From NCBI GenBank assembly GCA_031552185.1, contig JAVBMU010000031.1, forward strand, positions 27,720-91,719: 64,000 nucleotides of DNA. Direction: 5' to 3'. The position numbers and the translations under genes are program-made. The stretch comes from JAVBMU01 sp031552185 (GTDB lineage Bacteria; Actinomycetota; Actinomycetes; Actinomycetales; Cellulomonadaceae). Below the pieces are notes generated by a model that saw only the letters and a program-made list of their open reading frames with translations, was not told the DNA's origin and ran no database searches. Position 1 is the stretch's first letter; every line of letters starts with the position of its first letter. Positions 49,986 through 58,520 of the stretch are shown here, in pieces.

Positions 49986-50822
49986 CTACCCGCCCGCCGG
50001 CGACGCCTCCCGTTGCCGGCGGGCCTCGTACATCAGCAGCGCGGCGCTGGTGGCCACGTTCAACGAATTGACCCGGCCGACCATGGGAATGGTGACCAAC
50101 GTGTCCGCGGCGTCCAGCCAGTCGGCGGATAATCCCAATTGCTCGGACCCGACCACGATCGCCACCGGCGCGTCCATCCGGGCGGACGTGAATGGCACAT
50201 CGCCGTGCGGCGCCGCCGCCAGCAGGCGAATCCCCCGGTCGCGTAGCCACGGCACCAGAACCTCGGCCGACGAGTCGGCCACCGGAACGGTGAAGACGGT
50301 CCCCCGGCTCGCCCGCACCACATTGGGATTGCCCCAATCCGTGACGGCCTCGGTGGAAACCACGGCATCGACGCCGGCCGCGTCCGCGGACCGCAGAATC
50401 GCCCCCAAATTGCCCGGCTTCTCGACGGCGGAGCAAACCACGAGCAGCGGACAAGCGGGCAATGTCAACGCCTCGAGCCGAGTCTCGAAACGGCGCAGCA
50501 CGGCGAGCCAGCCGTCCGGGTTCTGCCGATACGAAATCTTCTTGAAGACGGCCGCGGACAAGGCAAACACGCGGGCGCCCCGGGCACCCGCCGCTCGCCC
50601 GAGGTCCAGTTCTTCGGCCGCCACCACGTCCGGGCTGTAGTACAGCTCGACAATGTCCGACCCGCTTTCGGCGGCCACACTGATTTCGTAGTGCCCCTCG
50701 ACGACGACGACGTCGCTCGCCCGCCGCTCGCCCCCGCGACGCAGCTTTGCGAGGGCCTTGATCCGTGGATTCTGACCGCTGCTGATTGCGGTCACGCGGT
50801 CCATCGTCGGTTCTGTGCCCAT
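49986..50822 (-). CDS. SpoU/TrmH-family RNA 2'-O-methyltransferase
   Basis: 278 residues: an L30e-like N-terminal substrate-binding domain followed by the knotted SPOUT domain. Motif 1 is EKPGNLGAILRSADAAGVDAV, motif 2 IVVGSEQLGLSADWL, motif 3 VTIPMVGRVNSLNVATSAALLMYEA. The architecture matches rRNA methyltransferases, including those giving thiostrepton- or avilamycin-type resistance (TsnR/AviRb), and housekeeping RlmB/TrmH-like enzymes. The target nucleotide cannot be assigned. Confidence 0.9.
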   Translation of the reverse strand: MGTEPTMDRVTAISSGQNPRIKALAKLRRGGERRASDVVVVEGHYEISVAAESGSDIVELYYSPDVVAAEELDLGRAAGARGARVFALSAAVFKKISYRQNPDGWLAVLRRFETRLEALTLPACPLLVVCSAVEKPGNLGAILRSADAAGVDAVVSTEAVTDWGNPNVVRASRGTVFTVPVADSSAEVLVPWLRDRGIRLLAAAPHGDVPFTSARMDAPVAIVVGSEQLGLSADWLDAADTLVTIPMVGRVNSLNVATSAALLMYEARRQREASPAGG

Positions 50823-50940
50823 GTTTGCGACGCGCTCCGCTCAATCGGCAGGTGGAAGCTCTGCCGGCCAGTGTAGTGACCAGCAGGCACCGGTCAGCGG
50901 GTCAGAAGTCCGGGCCACCGCCGAGGTGCACCCCGCCCGG

Positions 50941-50966
50941 CCGCGGGTGCGACTTCGCACCCGCGG
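50941..50966. repeat. 26-bp palindrome upstream of the VOC gene
   Basis: CCGCGGGTGCGA-CT-TCGCACCCGCGG is a perfect inverted repeat in the 288-bp gap between the methyltransferase start and the VOC gene. It could be an operator or the leader hairpin of either divergent gene. No other feature is seen in the gap. Confidence 0.5.
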
Positions 50967-51110
50967 CAAGGTCGAGCCGGGGAGGATCCGAGCCGCACGA
51001 CGCTCCGCCCCCGCGCCTACATCCGCAACCGGTGCCACCGTGGAAGGCAGCCCGGCTCCGTTGCGGCGAACCGCCGCGCCCGTGGCGCCGGCCGGATGAA
51101 GGAGTGTGAC

Positions 51111-51506
51111 ATGGTCTCGACAGCGTCCGCGTACTCGAGCTTCTCGGTGAACGACATCGACGCCGCGCGCCGCTTTTACGGCGACACGCTCGGCATTCAC
51201 TGCAAGCAGTTGGAGGAAGGCCTCGCGCTGACCCTCGACTCCGGCGCCCGCATCTTCATCTACCCGAAGAAGAATCACACCCCGGCCACGTTCACGGTGC
51301 TGCACCTGCCGGTCGAGGACATCCGCTCCACCGTGTCCGAGTTGTCCGCCCGGGGCGTCACGTTCCTGCGGTACGACGGGTTCGACCAGGACGAGCACGG
51401 CATCGCCTGGGGGTTCGAGGACGGTCCGGACATCGCCTGGTTCGAGGACCCGGCGGGCAACGTGATCGGCATCGCGCAGAACATGGACCTGGATCTGAGC
51501 CGCTGA
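51111..51506 (+). CDS. VOC-family (glyoxalase/bleomycin-resistance-like) protein
   Basis: 131 residues from the ATG that follows AAGGAG by six bases. The beta-alpha-beta-beta-beta fold is seen as FSVNDIDAARRFYGDTLGI, then DSGARIFIYPK, then a second half FTVLHLPVEDIRSTVSEL and AWFEDPAGNVIGIAQ. No obvious complete metal triad can be assigned, so it may be a binding protein. Function is unknown. Confidence 0.88.
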   Translation: MVSTASAYSSFSVNDIDAARRFYGDTLGIHCKQLEEGLALTLDSGARIFIYPKKNHTPATFTVLHLPVEDIRSTVSELSARGVTFLRYDGFDQDEHGIAWGFEDGPDIAWFEDPAGNVIGIAQNMDLDLSR

Positions 51507-51629
51507 CCCCGGCCCGACGCCCGCCTACCGAGCGACCGAACCGACGCCCGCCTACCCTGCGTGGATGGACACCGGTGCGCGGGTTCCCGCAGCCGGAACC
51601 GGCACCGATCCGCACCTCCGGCAGGCCTC

Positions 51630-52730
51630 GTGAGAGCGCCCGGTCGGGAGCCGGGCGGGGCCGGGGACCCGGACGCGAGCATCATTCGAACAGGCGAACT
51701 CCCGCGCGTTCTCGAGCCGACGGCGCCCCCCGCCAGGGCACCGAGCCGCCCGGCCGCCGCCCCTGCGGCCGCGGCCGGGGCGGCCGGCCAACTCGGCCCG
51801 GCCCGCTCGCCGGTGGTCTGTGTACTGGCCCTCACGCCGTTGCTGGCCGTCGAGATCGAACCGGCCGGCCCCGGCGAGAGCGCGCCGGACGTGCACGTGC
51901 ACCCGGGCGGCCAGGGGCTGTGGCTGGGGCGGATGGCGTACTCGCTGGGTGCCCGGGTGATTGTCTGCGGGCCGTTCGGGGGCGAGACGGGGTCGGTCGT
52001 GGCGCACCTCGCCGCGGAGGAACGCCTCGACCTGCGGCCGACGTCGACCAGCGGGAACGGCGCGTACGTCCACGATCGGCGCGGCGGCGAGCGGCAGGAG
52101 GTCGTCGCGATGGCCCCGCACCCGCTGAACCGGCACGAGTTGGACGACCTCTACGGCACCGTGCTGGTCTCGGCCCTGGACGCGGCGGTCACCATCCTGA
52201 CCGGCGCGGACCCCGCCGCGGCGGTGCCGCCCAGCTTCTTCGGCCGCCTGGCCCGCGACTTGCATGCGTCGGCCCGGACCGTCGTCGCCGACCTGTCCGG
52301 ACCCCAGGCCGCGGCGCTGGCGCAGGCGCCCGGCGGGGTGCTGAAGATCAGCCACGAGGAGATGATCGCGGGGGCGTTCGCGCCGGACGAGTCGGAGCCT
52401 GCGCTGCGGCGGGCCGCCGAGGAGATGCTGACAGGCGGTCTGCGGGCCATCGTGGTGTCCAGGGCACACGACCCGTCGCTCCTCGTCACGCCGAAGGGCA
52501 CCTACGCCGTGCAAGCGCCGCGCATCACCACGGTCGACCCACGGGGTGCCGGCGACTCCATGACGGCCGGGATCGCCGTCGGGCTGGGGCGGGGCATGAC
52601 GTTGCTGGAGGCCGTGTGCCTGGGCGCCGCCGCCGGCGCCCTGAACGTCACCCGCCGCGGTCTGGGCACGGGACGGCGGGACCAGATCGAACGGTTCGCG
52701 CGCCGGATCACGGTGCGCGAACTCACCTGA
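51630..52730 (+). CDS. PfkB-family carbohydrate kinase
   Basis: 366 residues from GTG at 51630 (tentative; the first ~60 residues are Pro/Ala-rich low complexity). The ribokinase/PfkB fold shows VHPGGQGLWLGRMAYSLGA, the substrate-binding region with Gln where GGKG/GGNG is usual, and the C-terminal signature VDPRGAGDSMTAGIAVG with the catalytic Asp. It most resembles 1-phosphofructokinase/tagatose-6-phosphate kinase types. It is followed after 35 bp by surE, so it may work on a nucleoside or sugar phosphate. Confidence 0.82.
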   Translation: MRAPGREPGGAGDPDASIIRTGELPRVLEPTAPPARAPSRPAAAPAAAAGAAGQLGPARSPVVCVLALTPLLAVEIEPAGPGESAPDVHVHPGGQGLWLGRMAYSLGARVIVCGPFGGETGSVVAHLAAEERLDLRPTSTSGNGAYVHDRRGGERQEVVAMAPHPLNRHELDDLYGTVLVSALDAAVTILTGADPAAAVPPSFFGRLARDLHASARTVVADLSGPQAAALAQAPGGVLKISHEEMIAGAFAPDESEPALRRAAEEMLTGGLRAIVVSRAHDPSLLVTPKGTYAVQAPRITTVDPRGAGDSMTAGIAVGLGRGMTLLEAVCLGAAAGALNVTRRGLGTGRRDQIERFARRITVRELT

Positions 52731-52765
52731 GGGCGCCCGCGGGCGCCCGGGAGGAGGCCAGGACC

Positions 52766-53551
52766 GTGGCTCCGCACGCGCTGATCACCAACGACGACGG
52801 CATCACCTCGCCGGGCCTGGCGGTTCTCGCGGGGGCAGCCCTGGACCTGGGGTACGAGGTGGTCGTCGCCGCGCCGGCCCGCGAGTCCTCGGGTGCCGCG
52901 GCCTCGCTCACCGGCGCCCAGGAGGACGGCAGCCTGGTGGTGGAGGAGGTCCGTGCGCCGGGCCTGCCCGACGGCGTGACCTCGCTCGCGGTCCGGGCCG
53001 CGCCCGCGCTGATCACCTTCGTCGCGGCGTTCGGCGGGTTCGGCCCGCGGCCGGACCTCGTGCTGTCCGGGGTGAACAAGGGCGCAAATACCGGCAATGC
53101 CATTCTGCATTCCGGCACGGTGGGGGCCGCGCTGTCCGCGAACACGCACGGCATCCGGTCGCTCGCGGCCTCGATCGATGCCGCCGACCCCGTGCATTGG
53201 CCGACTGCGCGGCTGGTGGTGGACCACATCCTGACCTGGTTGGACCGCACCCCGGCGGTCGGGCACACGGTCAATGTCAACGTGCCCGACTGCCGCCCCG
53301 AGGACCTGCGCGGGATCCGCGAGGCGCCCCTGGCGACCTTCGGGATGGTGCACGCCCGCATCCATGAGCGGACGGACCGCCACCTGACCGTGAAATTCAC
53401 GGGCACCGAGCACCACACCGAGCCGGAGTCCGACGCCGGGCTCCTCCTGCGGGGGTGGGCGACGGTGACGCTCCTGGTCGCCCCCTACGCCCGCCCGAGC
53501 GGCGTGAGCATCCCGCCGCTGCCGGTGCCGGTGGGGGTCGCCGTCGGCTGA
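52766..53551 (+). CDS. surE: 5'/3'-nucleotidase SurE
   Basis: Dephosphorylates nucleoside monophosphates and some sugar phosphates. 261 residues from the GTG after GGAGGAGG. Key motifs: ALITNDDGITSPG (metal Asp pair), VVAAPARESSG, LVLSGVNKGANTGNAILHSGTVGAA. The frame is open far upstream but that part overlaps the kinase gene. A second surE is common in actinobacteria. The end of the gene carries GGTCGCCGTCGGCT, repeated just after the stop. Confidence 0.93.
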   Translation: MAPHALITNDDGITSPGLAVLAGAALDLGYEVVVAAPARESSGAAASLTGAQEDGSLVVEEVRAPGLPDGVTSLAVRAAPALITFVAAFGGFGPRPDLVLSGVNKGANTGNAILHSGTVGAALSANTHGIRSLAASIDAADPVHWPTARLVVDHILTWLDRTPAVGHTVNVNVPDCRPEDLRGIREAPLATFGMVHARIHERTDRHLTVKFTGTEHHTEPESDAGLLLRGWATVTLLVAPYARPSGVSIPPLPVPVGVAVG

Positions 53552-53813
53552 CCGGGGGCGAGGGTCGCCGTCGGCTCGTCCCGGGGGGCATGTCCCATCC
53601 TTCACAAGCCGGTTACCCGGGTGCACCGGACTCTCGATCGACATTCGCCGGATCATCGCCACTCGGCCGATTTCGCGCCGGACGATGGAAGTCGTCATGC
53701 GCGCGGAACACCGTTTTCGCGCCGCAACGCGCGGCCCCGGTGCCACCACCGCCGTGGACGCGCCGCACAACCGGCCGCCACCCGCGGCCCCCGCGCGACG
53801 AATGGATCTCTGA

Positions 53814-55106
53814 GTGACGTCGAACGCCCTCCAGCGGACGCAGCACCCGACTCCCGCAGCGCCCCGCCACCTTGACTCCCGAACCCGACGCCCTCGGTCC
53901 GCCCACCACCACTGGGCGACCGGGGACGCGGTCTTCGCCGTTCAACCCAAGCGGCTGCGACACGTCGCCTTCGGTTCGGTCGCGGGCGTCGTCCTGCTCG
54001 GCCTGACGATCACGATCGCCGACGACGCCGTCGCCGGCGTTGGTCATGACCCCGCCACCGGGCGCCCGCTCACGACCTCGGCCGCACCGGCGTCGACGGC
54101 CTACCACCCGGTGACGACCTCGATCGGCACGGCAACGCTCGCCGCCGCAGGCAGTGCGCTGGCCCGCGCGGAGGTGGTCGCCGACTCGCCGCCCGCCCAT
54201 GTCCCGCCCGCCAAGGTGACCAGGATCTCGGCCCTGCGCGCCCGCCTCACGCGCATGCTCGACGACGAAGCCGCCGCGGCCGGAGCCGACGACGCCACTT
54301 CTACCGTGGGCCGGGGCGCCGCCGACCGCCCCGCGGCCCCGACGGCGGCGGCCACCGAGGGCCAGGCCGATGGCACCGATGGCGCCGCCGGCACGAACTC
54401 GCGCCCGGCCGCCGACGCGGCCGACTCAGCCACCGCCGACTCCGCGGCCGACTCTGCTGCCGACTCTGCTGCCGACTCCGCCGACTCCCCTGCCGACTCT
54501 GCTGCCGCCGATTCCGCCGACTCCGCCGACTCCCGGGAGCGCCGGATCGCTGCCCTGACCACCGAACTCGCCCACCTGCTGGACTCCACCGGGCTGAACC
54601 CGCCGGTGCAGGTCGTCGCCGCGCCCAAGGGTCCGACCCCGGCCCAGAAGGCCGCGGCCCACGCCGCGAAGATGTCCGCGTGGGCGGCGTCGACCAAGCC
54701 CTACGCCAACGGCGAGATCCCCACCGCGGTCCTGTGCCCGGTGAGTTTCGCCCCCAACGAGCGCCTACGCTGCGACGCCGCGAATCGGCTCGAGGCCCTT
54801 AACGGCGCCTACCGCAAGGCGTTCGGCAAGAACATCGCGGTCACGGACTCCTACCGCTCCTATGCCGAGCAGGTGGCCGTCAAGGCATCCCGCGGGTATT
54901 TCGCCGCCGTCCCCGGCTACTCCAACCACGGCTGGGCGCTGGCGGTGGACCTCGGCGACGGCGTGGCGTCGTATTCCGGCGCCGAGTACCGCTGGATGAA
55001 GGCGCACGCCGGCGCGTTCGGCTGGCAGCACCCGCAATGGGCGGAACCGAACGGCACCAAGCGCGAGCCCTGGCACTGGGAGTACGGCACCCTGCCGACC
55101 CCCTGA
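53814..55106 (+). CDS. M15 (VanY-type) D-Ala-D-Ala carboxypeptidase, membrane-anchored
   Basis: 430 residues. After a ~45-residue basic N-terminus a hydrophobic helix (HVAFGSVAGVVLLGLTITIA) anchors it, then a long linker contains a low-complexity Asp-Ser-Ala-Ala block (about 205-245). The catalytic domain (last ~150 residues) has TDSYRSYAEQVAVK, the zinc motif SNHGWALAVDLG and EPWHWEYG, typical of VanY/DdpX M15B enzymes that trim the peptidoglycan stem peptide. GTG is the start used; no strong ribosome site. The 262 bp upstream hold no other feature I can support. Confidence 0.9.
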   Translation: MTSNALQRTQHPTPAAPRHLDSRTRRPRSAHHHWATGDAVFAVQPKRLRHVAFGSVAGVVLLGLTITIADDAVAGVGHDPATGRPLTTSAAPASTAYHPVTTSIGTATLAAAGSALARAEVVADSPPAHVPPAKVTRISALRARLTRMLDDEAAAAGADDATSTVGRGAADRPAAPTAAATEGQADGTDGAAGTNSRPAADAADSATADSAADSAADSAADSADSPADSAAADSADSADSRERRIAALTTELAHLLDSTGLNPPVQVVAAPKGPTPAQKAAAHAAKMSAWAASTKPYANGEIPTAVLCPVSFAPNERLRCDAANRLEALNGAYRKAFGKNIAVTDSYRSYAEQVAVKASRGYFAAVPGYSNHGWALAVDLGDGVASYSGAEYRWMKAHAGAFGWQHPQWAEPNGTKREPWHWEYGTLPTP

Positions 55107-55141
55107 CCCGCCCGGCGTCGCGCGCCGCCGACCCCGCCCGC

Positions 55142-55160
55142 GGCGTCGGTTCCCGACGCC
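55142..55160. terminator. Hairpin between convergent genes
   Basis: GGCGTCGG-TTC-CCGACGCC lies between the VanY-type gene (+) and galE (-), an 8-bp GC-rich stem without T-tract. Confidence 0.6.
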
Positions 55161-55182
55161 CGCCGGACCCGCGAGCCCGCCG

Positions 55183-56169
55183 TCAGGCGCCGATCCGCCG
55201 GGGCCCCGCCTGCCAGGCGGCCCAAGCGGAATCGACGATCTGCGGCAAGCCGTTCGACGCCGACCAGCCGAGCACCTCGGTGATCCGGTCCGCCGAGCCG
55301 ACCAGCCGCGGCGGGTCGCCCGGCCGCCGCGCCAGCACCTCGGCCGTCGAGTCGAGCCCGCTCACCCGCCCGATGGCGTCGACCACCTCCCGCACGGACG
55401 AGCCCACCCCCGTGCCGACGTTGAACACGTCCGCGGAGCGCTCGTCGCGGTCGAGGTAGTCGATCGCGGCGAGGTGCGCCTCGGCCAGGTCCAGGACGTG
55501 GATGTAGTCGCGGACGCACGTACCGTCCGGCGTCGGGTAGTCGGCGCCGAAAATCCTCGGCCGCTCGCCGCGGGCGAGTCGGTCCAGCACCATCGGGATG
55601 AGGTTGAGCACCGCCGGGTCGCCGAGGTCCGGCCACCCCGCGCCGGCGACGTTGAAGTACCGCAGGCCGACGAAGCGCAGCCCCCAGGCGCGGGCCGCGG
55701 CGCGGCCCAGCCACTCGCCGATCAGTTTGGTCTCCCCGTACGGATTGATCGGCTCGCAGCGCAGGTCCTCGCGCACGAGGTCGACGTCGGGCATCCCGTA
55801 CGTGGCCGCCGACGACGAGAACACCAGCTTGTCTACGCCCGCCGCCTCGGCGGCGGCGACCACGTTCGCGAGTCCCCCGACGTTCTGCTGGTAGTACCAG
55901 GCCGGCCGGGCCACAGACTCGCCCACCTGCTTGCGGGCCGCGAAGTGGACGACGGCGGTGACCGACTCCGCGCGCATGACCTCCGCCAGCCGCTCGGCCG
56001 CAGCCGCGCTCGCCACGTCCAGCTCGATCAGGGTCGGTTCGGACCCGATGCGGTCCGCGCGCCCCGTACTCAGGTCGTCGACGACGACGACATCCTCGCC
56101 ACGTCCGGTCAGCAGCCGAACGAGATGCGCGCCGATGTACCCTGCTCCGCCGGTCACCATGATCGTCAT
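55183..56169 (-). CDS. galE: UDP-glucose 4-epimerase
   Basis: Interconverts UDP-glucose and UDP-galactose. 328 residues, extended short-chain dehydrogenase fold: VTGGAGYIGAHL (NAD-binding), VVVDDLSTG, FSSSAATYG (catalytic Ser/Thr), YGETKLIGEWL (YxxxK) and LRYFNVAGA. It stands alone, minus strand, and could supply UDP-galactose for cell-wall glycans. Confidence 0.95.
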   Translation of the reverse strand: MTIMVTGGAGYIGAHLVRLLTGRGEDVVVVDDLSTGRADRIGSEPTLIELDVASAAAAERLAEVMRAESVTAVVHFAARKQVGESVARPAWYYQQNVGGLANVVAAAEAAGVDKLVFSSSAATYGMPDVDLVREDLRCEPINPYGETKLIGEWLGRAAARAWGLRFVGLRYFNVAGAGWPDLGDPAVLNLIPMVLDRLARGERPRIFGADYPTPDGTCVRDYIHVLDLAEAHLAAIDYLDRDERSADVFNVGTGVGSSVREVVDAIGRVSGLDSTAEVLARRPGDPPRLVGSADRITEVLGWSASNGLPQIVDSAWAAWQAGPRRIGA

Positions 56170-56253
56170 GGCGTCGAGCCTAGCCGCGCGGCGTCGTGCG
56201 TCGAGCCGAGGGCGGCCGCCCGGGCCGGCGCGGAGTCGCGCGCGGCAGAGCCG

Positions 56254-57201
56254 CTACGGATGTGCGGCGTGCTCGTCCGCGCGCAGGTGGGCCGGCTCTA
56301 CCTGCAACGTGCTGTGGACGACGTCGAAATGCTGGTGCAAGCACTCGCGGGACCGGCGCAGCACGCCCACTCCACCGCCGTCGGCCAGGGCCGGCTCGGA
56401 GACCTCGACGTGGGCCGACATCACCGGGACCCCGGACGTGATCGTCCAGGCGTGCAGGTCATGCACGCCGAGCACGCCAGGGATGTCCTCCAGGTGGCGG
56501 CGGACCTCGGTCAGGTCGAGTTCGGCGGGCGCGGCCTCCAGCAGGACGTGCCCGACGTCGCGCAGGAGCCGCAGCGCCCGCGGCGCGATGAGCAGGCCGA
56601 TGCCGATCGAGGCGACGGCGTCGACGGCGGGGACGCCCGCGAGCGCCCCGAGGCCGGCCGCGACGGCGGCGACAGAGCCGAGCAGGTCGCCGAGCACCTC
56701 CAGGTAGGCACCCCGGACATTGAGGCTTTCCGCCCGGCCCGGCGCCAGCAGCCACAGCCCGACGGCGTTGGCCACCAGCGCGACCGCGGCGACGACGATC
56801 ATGGTTCGCCCGTCGAGGTCCGGCGCCGGCGCGAGCAGCCGCAGGATCCCGGCCCGGACCACGCCGACAGCGAGGACCAGCAGGATGAGGCCGTTCGCCA
56901 AGGCCGCCAGCACCTCGGCCCGCTGTCGGCCGAAGGTCAGCCGAGCCGTTGCGGGCCGGCGACCGAGCCGCACCGCGACGAGCGCGAGCCCGATCCCGCC
57001 GGCGTCGGCCAGCATGTGTCCGGCGTCGGCGATGAGCGCGACCGAACCGGTCACGGCGGCCCCGACCGCCTCGCCGGCCGCCACGAGCAACGTGATGGCG
57101 ACGACCAGCGCCAGCCGCCGGCCGTACCGGTCCGTCGCCGTCGGCCCGCCGTGCGCGTGCCCGCCGTGCGAGTGCCCGCCGTGCGAGTGCCCACCGCTCA
57201 T
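56254..57201 (-). CDS. Cation diffusion facilitator (metal exporter, ZitB/CzcD-like)
   Basis: 315 residues from the ATG overlapping the ArsR stop (ATGA). The N-terminus is a His/Gly repeat (MSGGHSHGGHSHGGHAHGG), then six membrane helices with the zinc site SVALIADAGHMLADAGG (HxxxD) and ESLNVRGAYLEVLGDLLGS (second metal site with Asp), and a cytoplasmic ferredoxin-like domain with GVHDLHAWTITSG. It exports Zn or a related divalent metal. The reading frame stays open upstream and is very His/Asp-rich for 26 more codons without a start codon. Confidence 0.93.
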   Translation of the reverse strand: MSGGHSHGGHSHGGHAHGGPTATDRYGRRLALVVAITLLVAAGEAVGAAVTGSVALIADAGHMLADAGGIGLALVAVRLGRRPATARLTFGRQRAEVLAALANGLILLVLAVGVVRAGILRLLAPAPDLDGRTMIVVAAVALVANAVGLWLLAPGRAESLNVRGAYLEVLGDLLGSVAAVAAGLGALAGVPAVDAVASIGIGLLIAPRALRLLRDVGHVLLEAAPAELDLTEVRRHLEDIPGVLGVHDLHAWTITSGVPVMSAHVEVSEPALADGGGVGVLRRSRECLHQHFDVVHSTLQVEPAHLRADEHAAHP

Positions 57202-57587
57202 GACGTGGCCGTCCCGGTCACAGTGGTGGTCCCGGTCGTGGTGGTGGTCCCGGTCGTGGTGGCCGTCCGGGTCGTGGTGGGGGCAGTTCGGGCGAGGACG
57301 TCCTCGGCGTCGGCGACAATGTGCGCCACCTCGGGCCGCACGAGGCGGTACCAGGAGGCCCTGCCCTCGCGACGCACGGCCACGAGCCCGGCGTCGTCGA
57401 GCACGGCCAGGTGGGCCGAAACCGTGGACTGGGCGAGCCCGAGCGCCGCCGTAAGGTCGACCACCCGACGTTCCCCGGCTGCGAGCCGGTGCACGATGGC
57501 CAGCCGGTTCGGCTCGGCGAGCGCCCGCAGCAGGCGGGCGACCGCATCGTGATCGTGCGCGTTGACGTCCGCTCGATTCATCGTCAC
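57198..57587 (-). CDS. ArsR-family metal-sensing repressor with Thr-rich tail
   Basis: 129 residues. Winged-helix ArsR/SmtB core: LLRALAEPNRLAIVHRLAAG, QSTVSAHLAVLDDAGLVAVRREG, SWYRLVR. No ribosome site before GTG at 57587, so it may be leaderless (an alternative ATG is at 57581). The last ~26 residues are a Thr/Gly tail that is odd for this family; the same DNA in the next gene's frame reads as a His/Asp-rich metal-binding segment. It should repress itself and the exporter, with release by the metal. Confidence 0.88.
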   Translation of the reverse strand: MTMNRADVNAHDHDAVARLLRALAEPNRLAIVHRLAAGERRVVDLTAALGLAQSTVSAHLAVLDDAGLVAVRREGRASWYRLVRPEVAHIVADAEDVLARTAPTTTRTATTTGTTTTTGTTTVTGTATS

Positions 57588-57597
57588 TCATCGATGA
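57588..57597. promoter_or_regulatory. Candidate ArsR operator
   Basis: TCATCGATGA is a perfect 10-bp palindrome directly next to the ArsR start codon, inside the AT-richer ATATCATCGATGAG on the minus strand. Its position and sequence fit an ArsR/SmtB repressor site. Confidence 0.45.
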
Positions 57598-57670
57598 TAT
57601 CGCTCGACGACGATCGATCCAAGCGCCCTCGGACGGGTCTGCGTGGGCGGCGGTTCGGCAGAATCGCTCG

Positions 57671-58024
57671 TCAATCCCAGCCCAGCTCGTGCAGCCGATC
57701 GTCGTCGATGCCGAAGTGATGAGCGATCTCGTGCACCACCGTGACGGCGACCTCCTCGGCGACATCCTCGGCGTTGTCGCAGATGGCGAGGGTCGGGTTC
57801 CGGAAAATCGTGATGCGGTCCGGGAGCGACCCGGCCGCCCACAGCAGGTCCCGCTCCGTCAGCGGCACCCCCTCGTACAGGCCGAGCAGTTCCGGATCGT
57901 CCGCGGGCGCGTCGTCCTCGACCAGCACGACGACGTTGTCCATCTGCGCGGCGAGCTCCGGCGGGATGAGGTCCAGACCGTCCCGCACCGCTTCCTCGAA
58001 GTCCTCGCGTGTCATCTCGATCAC
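57671..58024 (-). CDS. Small zincin-type metallopeptidase
   Basis: 117 residues from the GTG that gives the family-typical VIEMTREDFEEAV start. The zinc motif VVHEIAHHFGIDDDRLHELGW carries HExxH and the third ligand. The LLGLYEGVPLTERD segment is also diagnostic of this conserved actinobacterial/proteobacterial group (Zincin_1). Substrate unknown. Confidence 0.9.
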   Translation of the reverse strand: MIEMTREDFEEAVRDGLDLIPPELAAQMDNVVVLVEDDAPADDPELLGLYEGVPLTERDLLWAAGSLPDRITIFRNPTLAICDNAEDVAEEVAVTVVHEIAHHFGIDDDRLHELGWD

Positions 58025-58133
58025 GCGCCCATCTTTCCCGCTGAATATCGACTGTGTCACGCCGTGGCTTCGGGCTACACTGGCAGCGCTTCGACCCGAC
58101 CCGGTGCCGCGACGCGGGGCCGGCCGGGACCTG

Positions 58134-58206
58134 GCCCCCATCGTCTAGCGGCCTAGGACTCCGCCCTTTCACGGCGGCAACACGGGTTCGAATCCCGTTG
58201 GGGGTA
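58134..58206 (+). tRNA. tRNA-Glu (TTC)
   Basis: Acceptor GCCCCCA/TGGGGGT, anticodon stem CCGCC/GGCGG with loop CTTTCAC giving TTC, T arm ACGGG-TTCGAAT-CCCGT, discriminator A. A TACACT box at 58076-58081 could be the -10. Confidence 0.96.
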
Positions 58207-58241
58207 CGACGACCGATCGGTGCAACGCCCACGCTTCGGAT

Positions 58242-58270
58242 TTCGGTTCGCTGCGCAGGTAGGGTACTAT
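58242..58270 (+). promoter_or_regulatory. Promoter of the tRNA-Asp/Phe unit
   Basis: TACTAT at 58265-58270 is a good -10 and TTCGGT at 58242-58247 a partial -35 with a 17-bp spacer. A small leader hairpin GGGTTC/GAACCC follows at 58292-58307. Confidence 0.5.
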
Positions 58271-58326
58271 CGGCTCGGTTGATCGCGGACCGGGTTCCTC
58301 GGAACCCTTCCACTGCGACGACGCGA

Positions 58327-58400
58327 GGCCCTGTAGCGCAGTTGGTTAGCGCGCCGCCCTGTCACGGCGGAGGTCGCGGGTTCAAGTCCCGTCAGGGTCG
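58327..58400 (+). tRNA. tRNA-Asp (GTC)
   Basis: Acceptor GGCCCTG/CAGGGTC, anticodon stem CCGCC/GGCGG with loop CTGTCAC giving GTC, T arm GCGGG-TTCAAGT-CCCGT, discriminator G as needed for aspartate identity. Confidence 0.96.
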
Positions 58401-58410
58401 CAGGACGACT

Positions 58411-58433
58411 GCCCGGTCATTCGGCCGGGCTTT
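58411..58433 (+). terminator. Hairpin with T-tract between tRNA-Asp and tRNA-Phe
   Basis: GCCCGG-TCATTCGG-CCGGGC followed by TTT. It could be a partial terminator or a processing signal in a dicistronic tRNA transcript. Confidence 0.6.
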
Positions 58434-58441
58434 GTCGTCGA

Positions 58442-58514
58442 GGCTCTGTAGCTCAGTTGGTAGAGCGTGCGACTGAAAATCGCAAGGTCACCGGATCGAC
58501 GCCGGTCGGAGCCA
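58442..58514 (+). tRNA. tRNA-Phe (GAA)
   Basis: Acceptor GGCTCTG/CGGAGCC, anticodon stem TGCGA/TCGCA with loop CTGAAAA giving GAA, discriminator A. The T arm is ACCGG-ATCGACG-CCGGT: position 54 is A instead of the nearly universal T. Confidence 0.94.
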
Positions 58515-58520
58515 CCGCAC

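Noticed and set aside
50823..51110. Cobalamin riboswitch in the gap before the VOC gene
   Set aside because: GGTGCCACCGTGGAAGGC looks faintly similar but the B12-box and core stems are absent.
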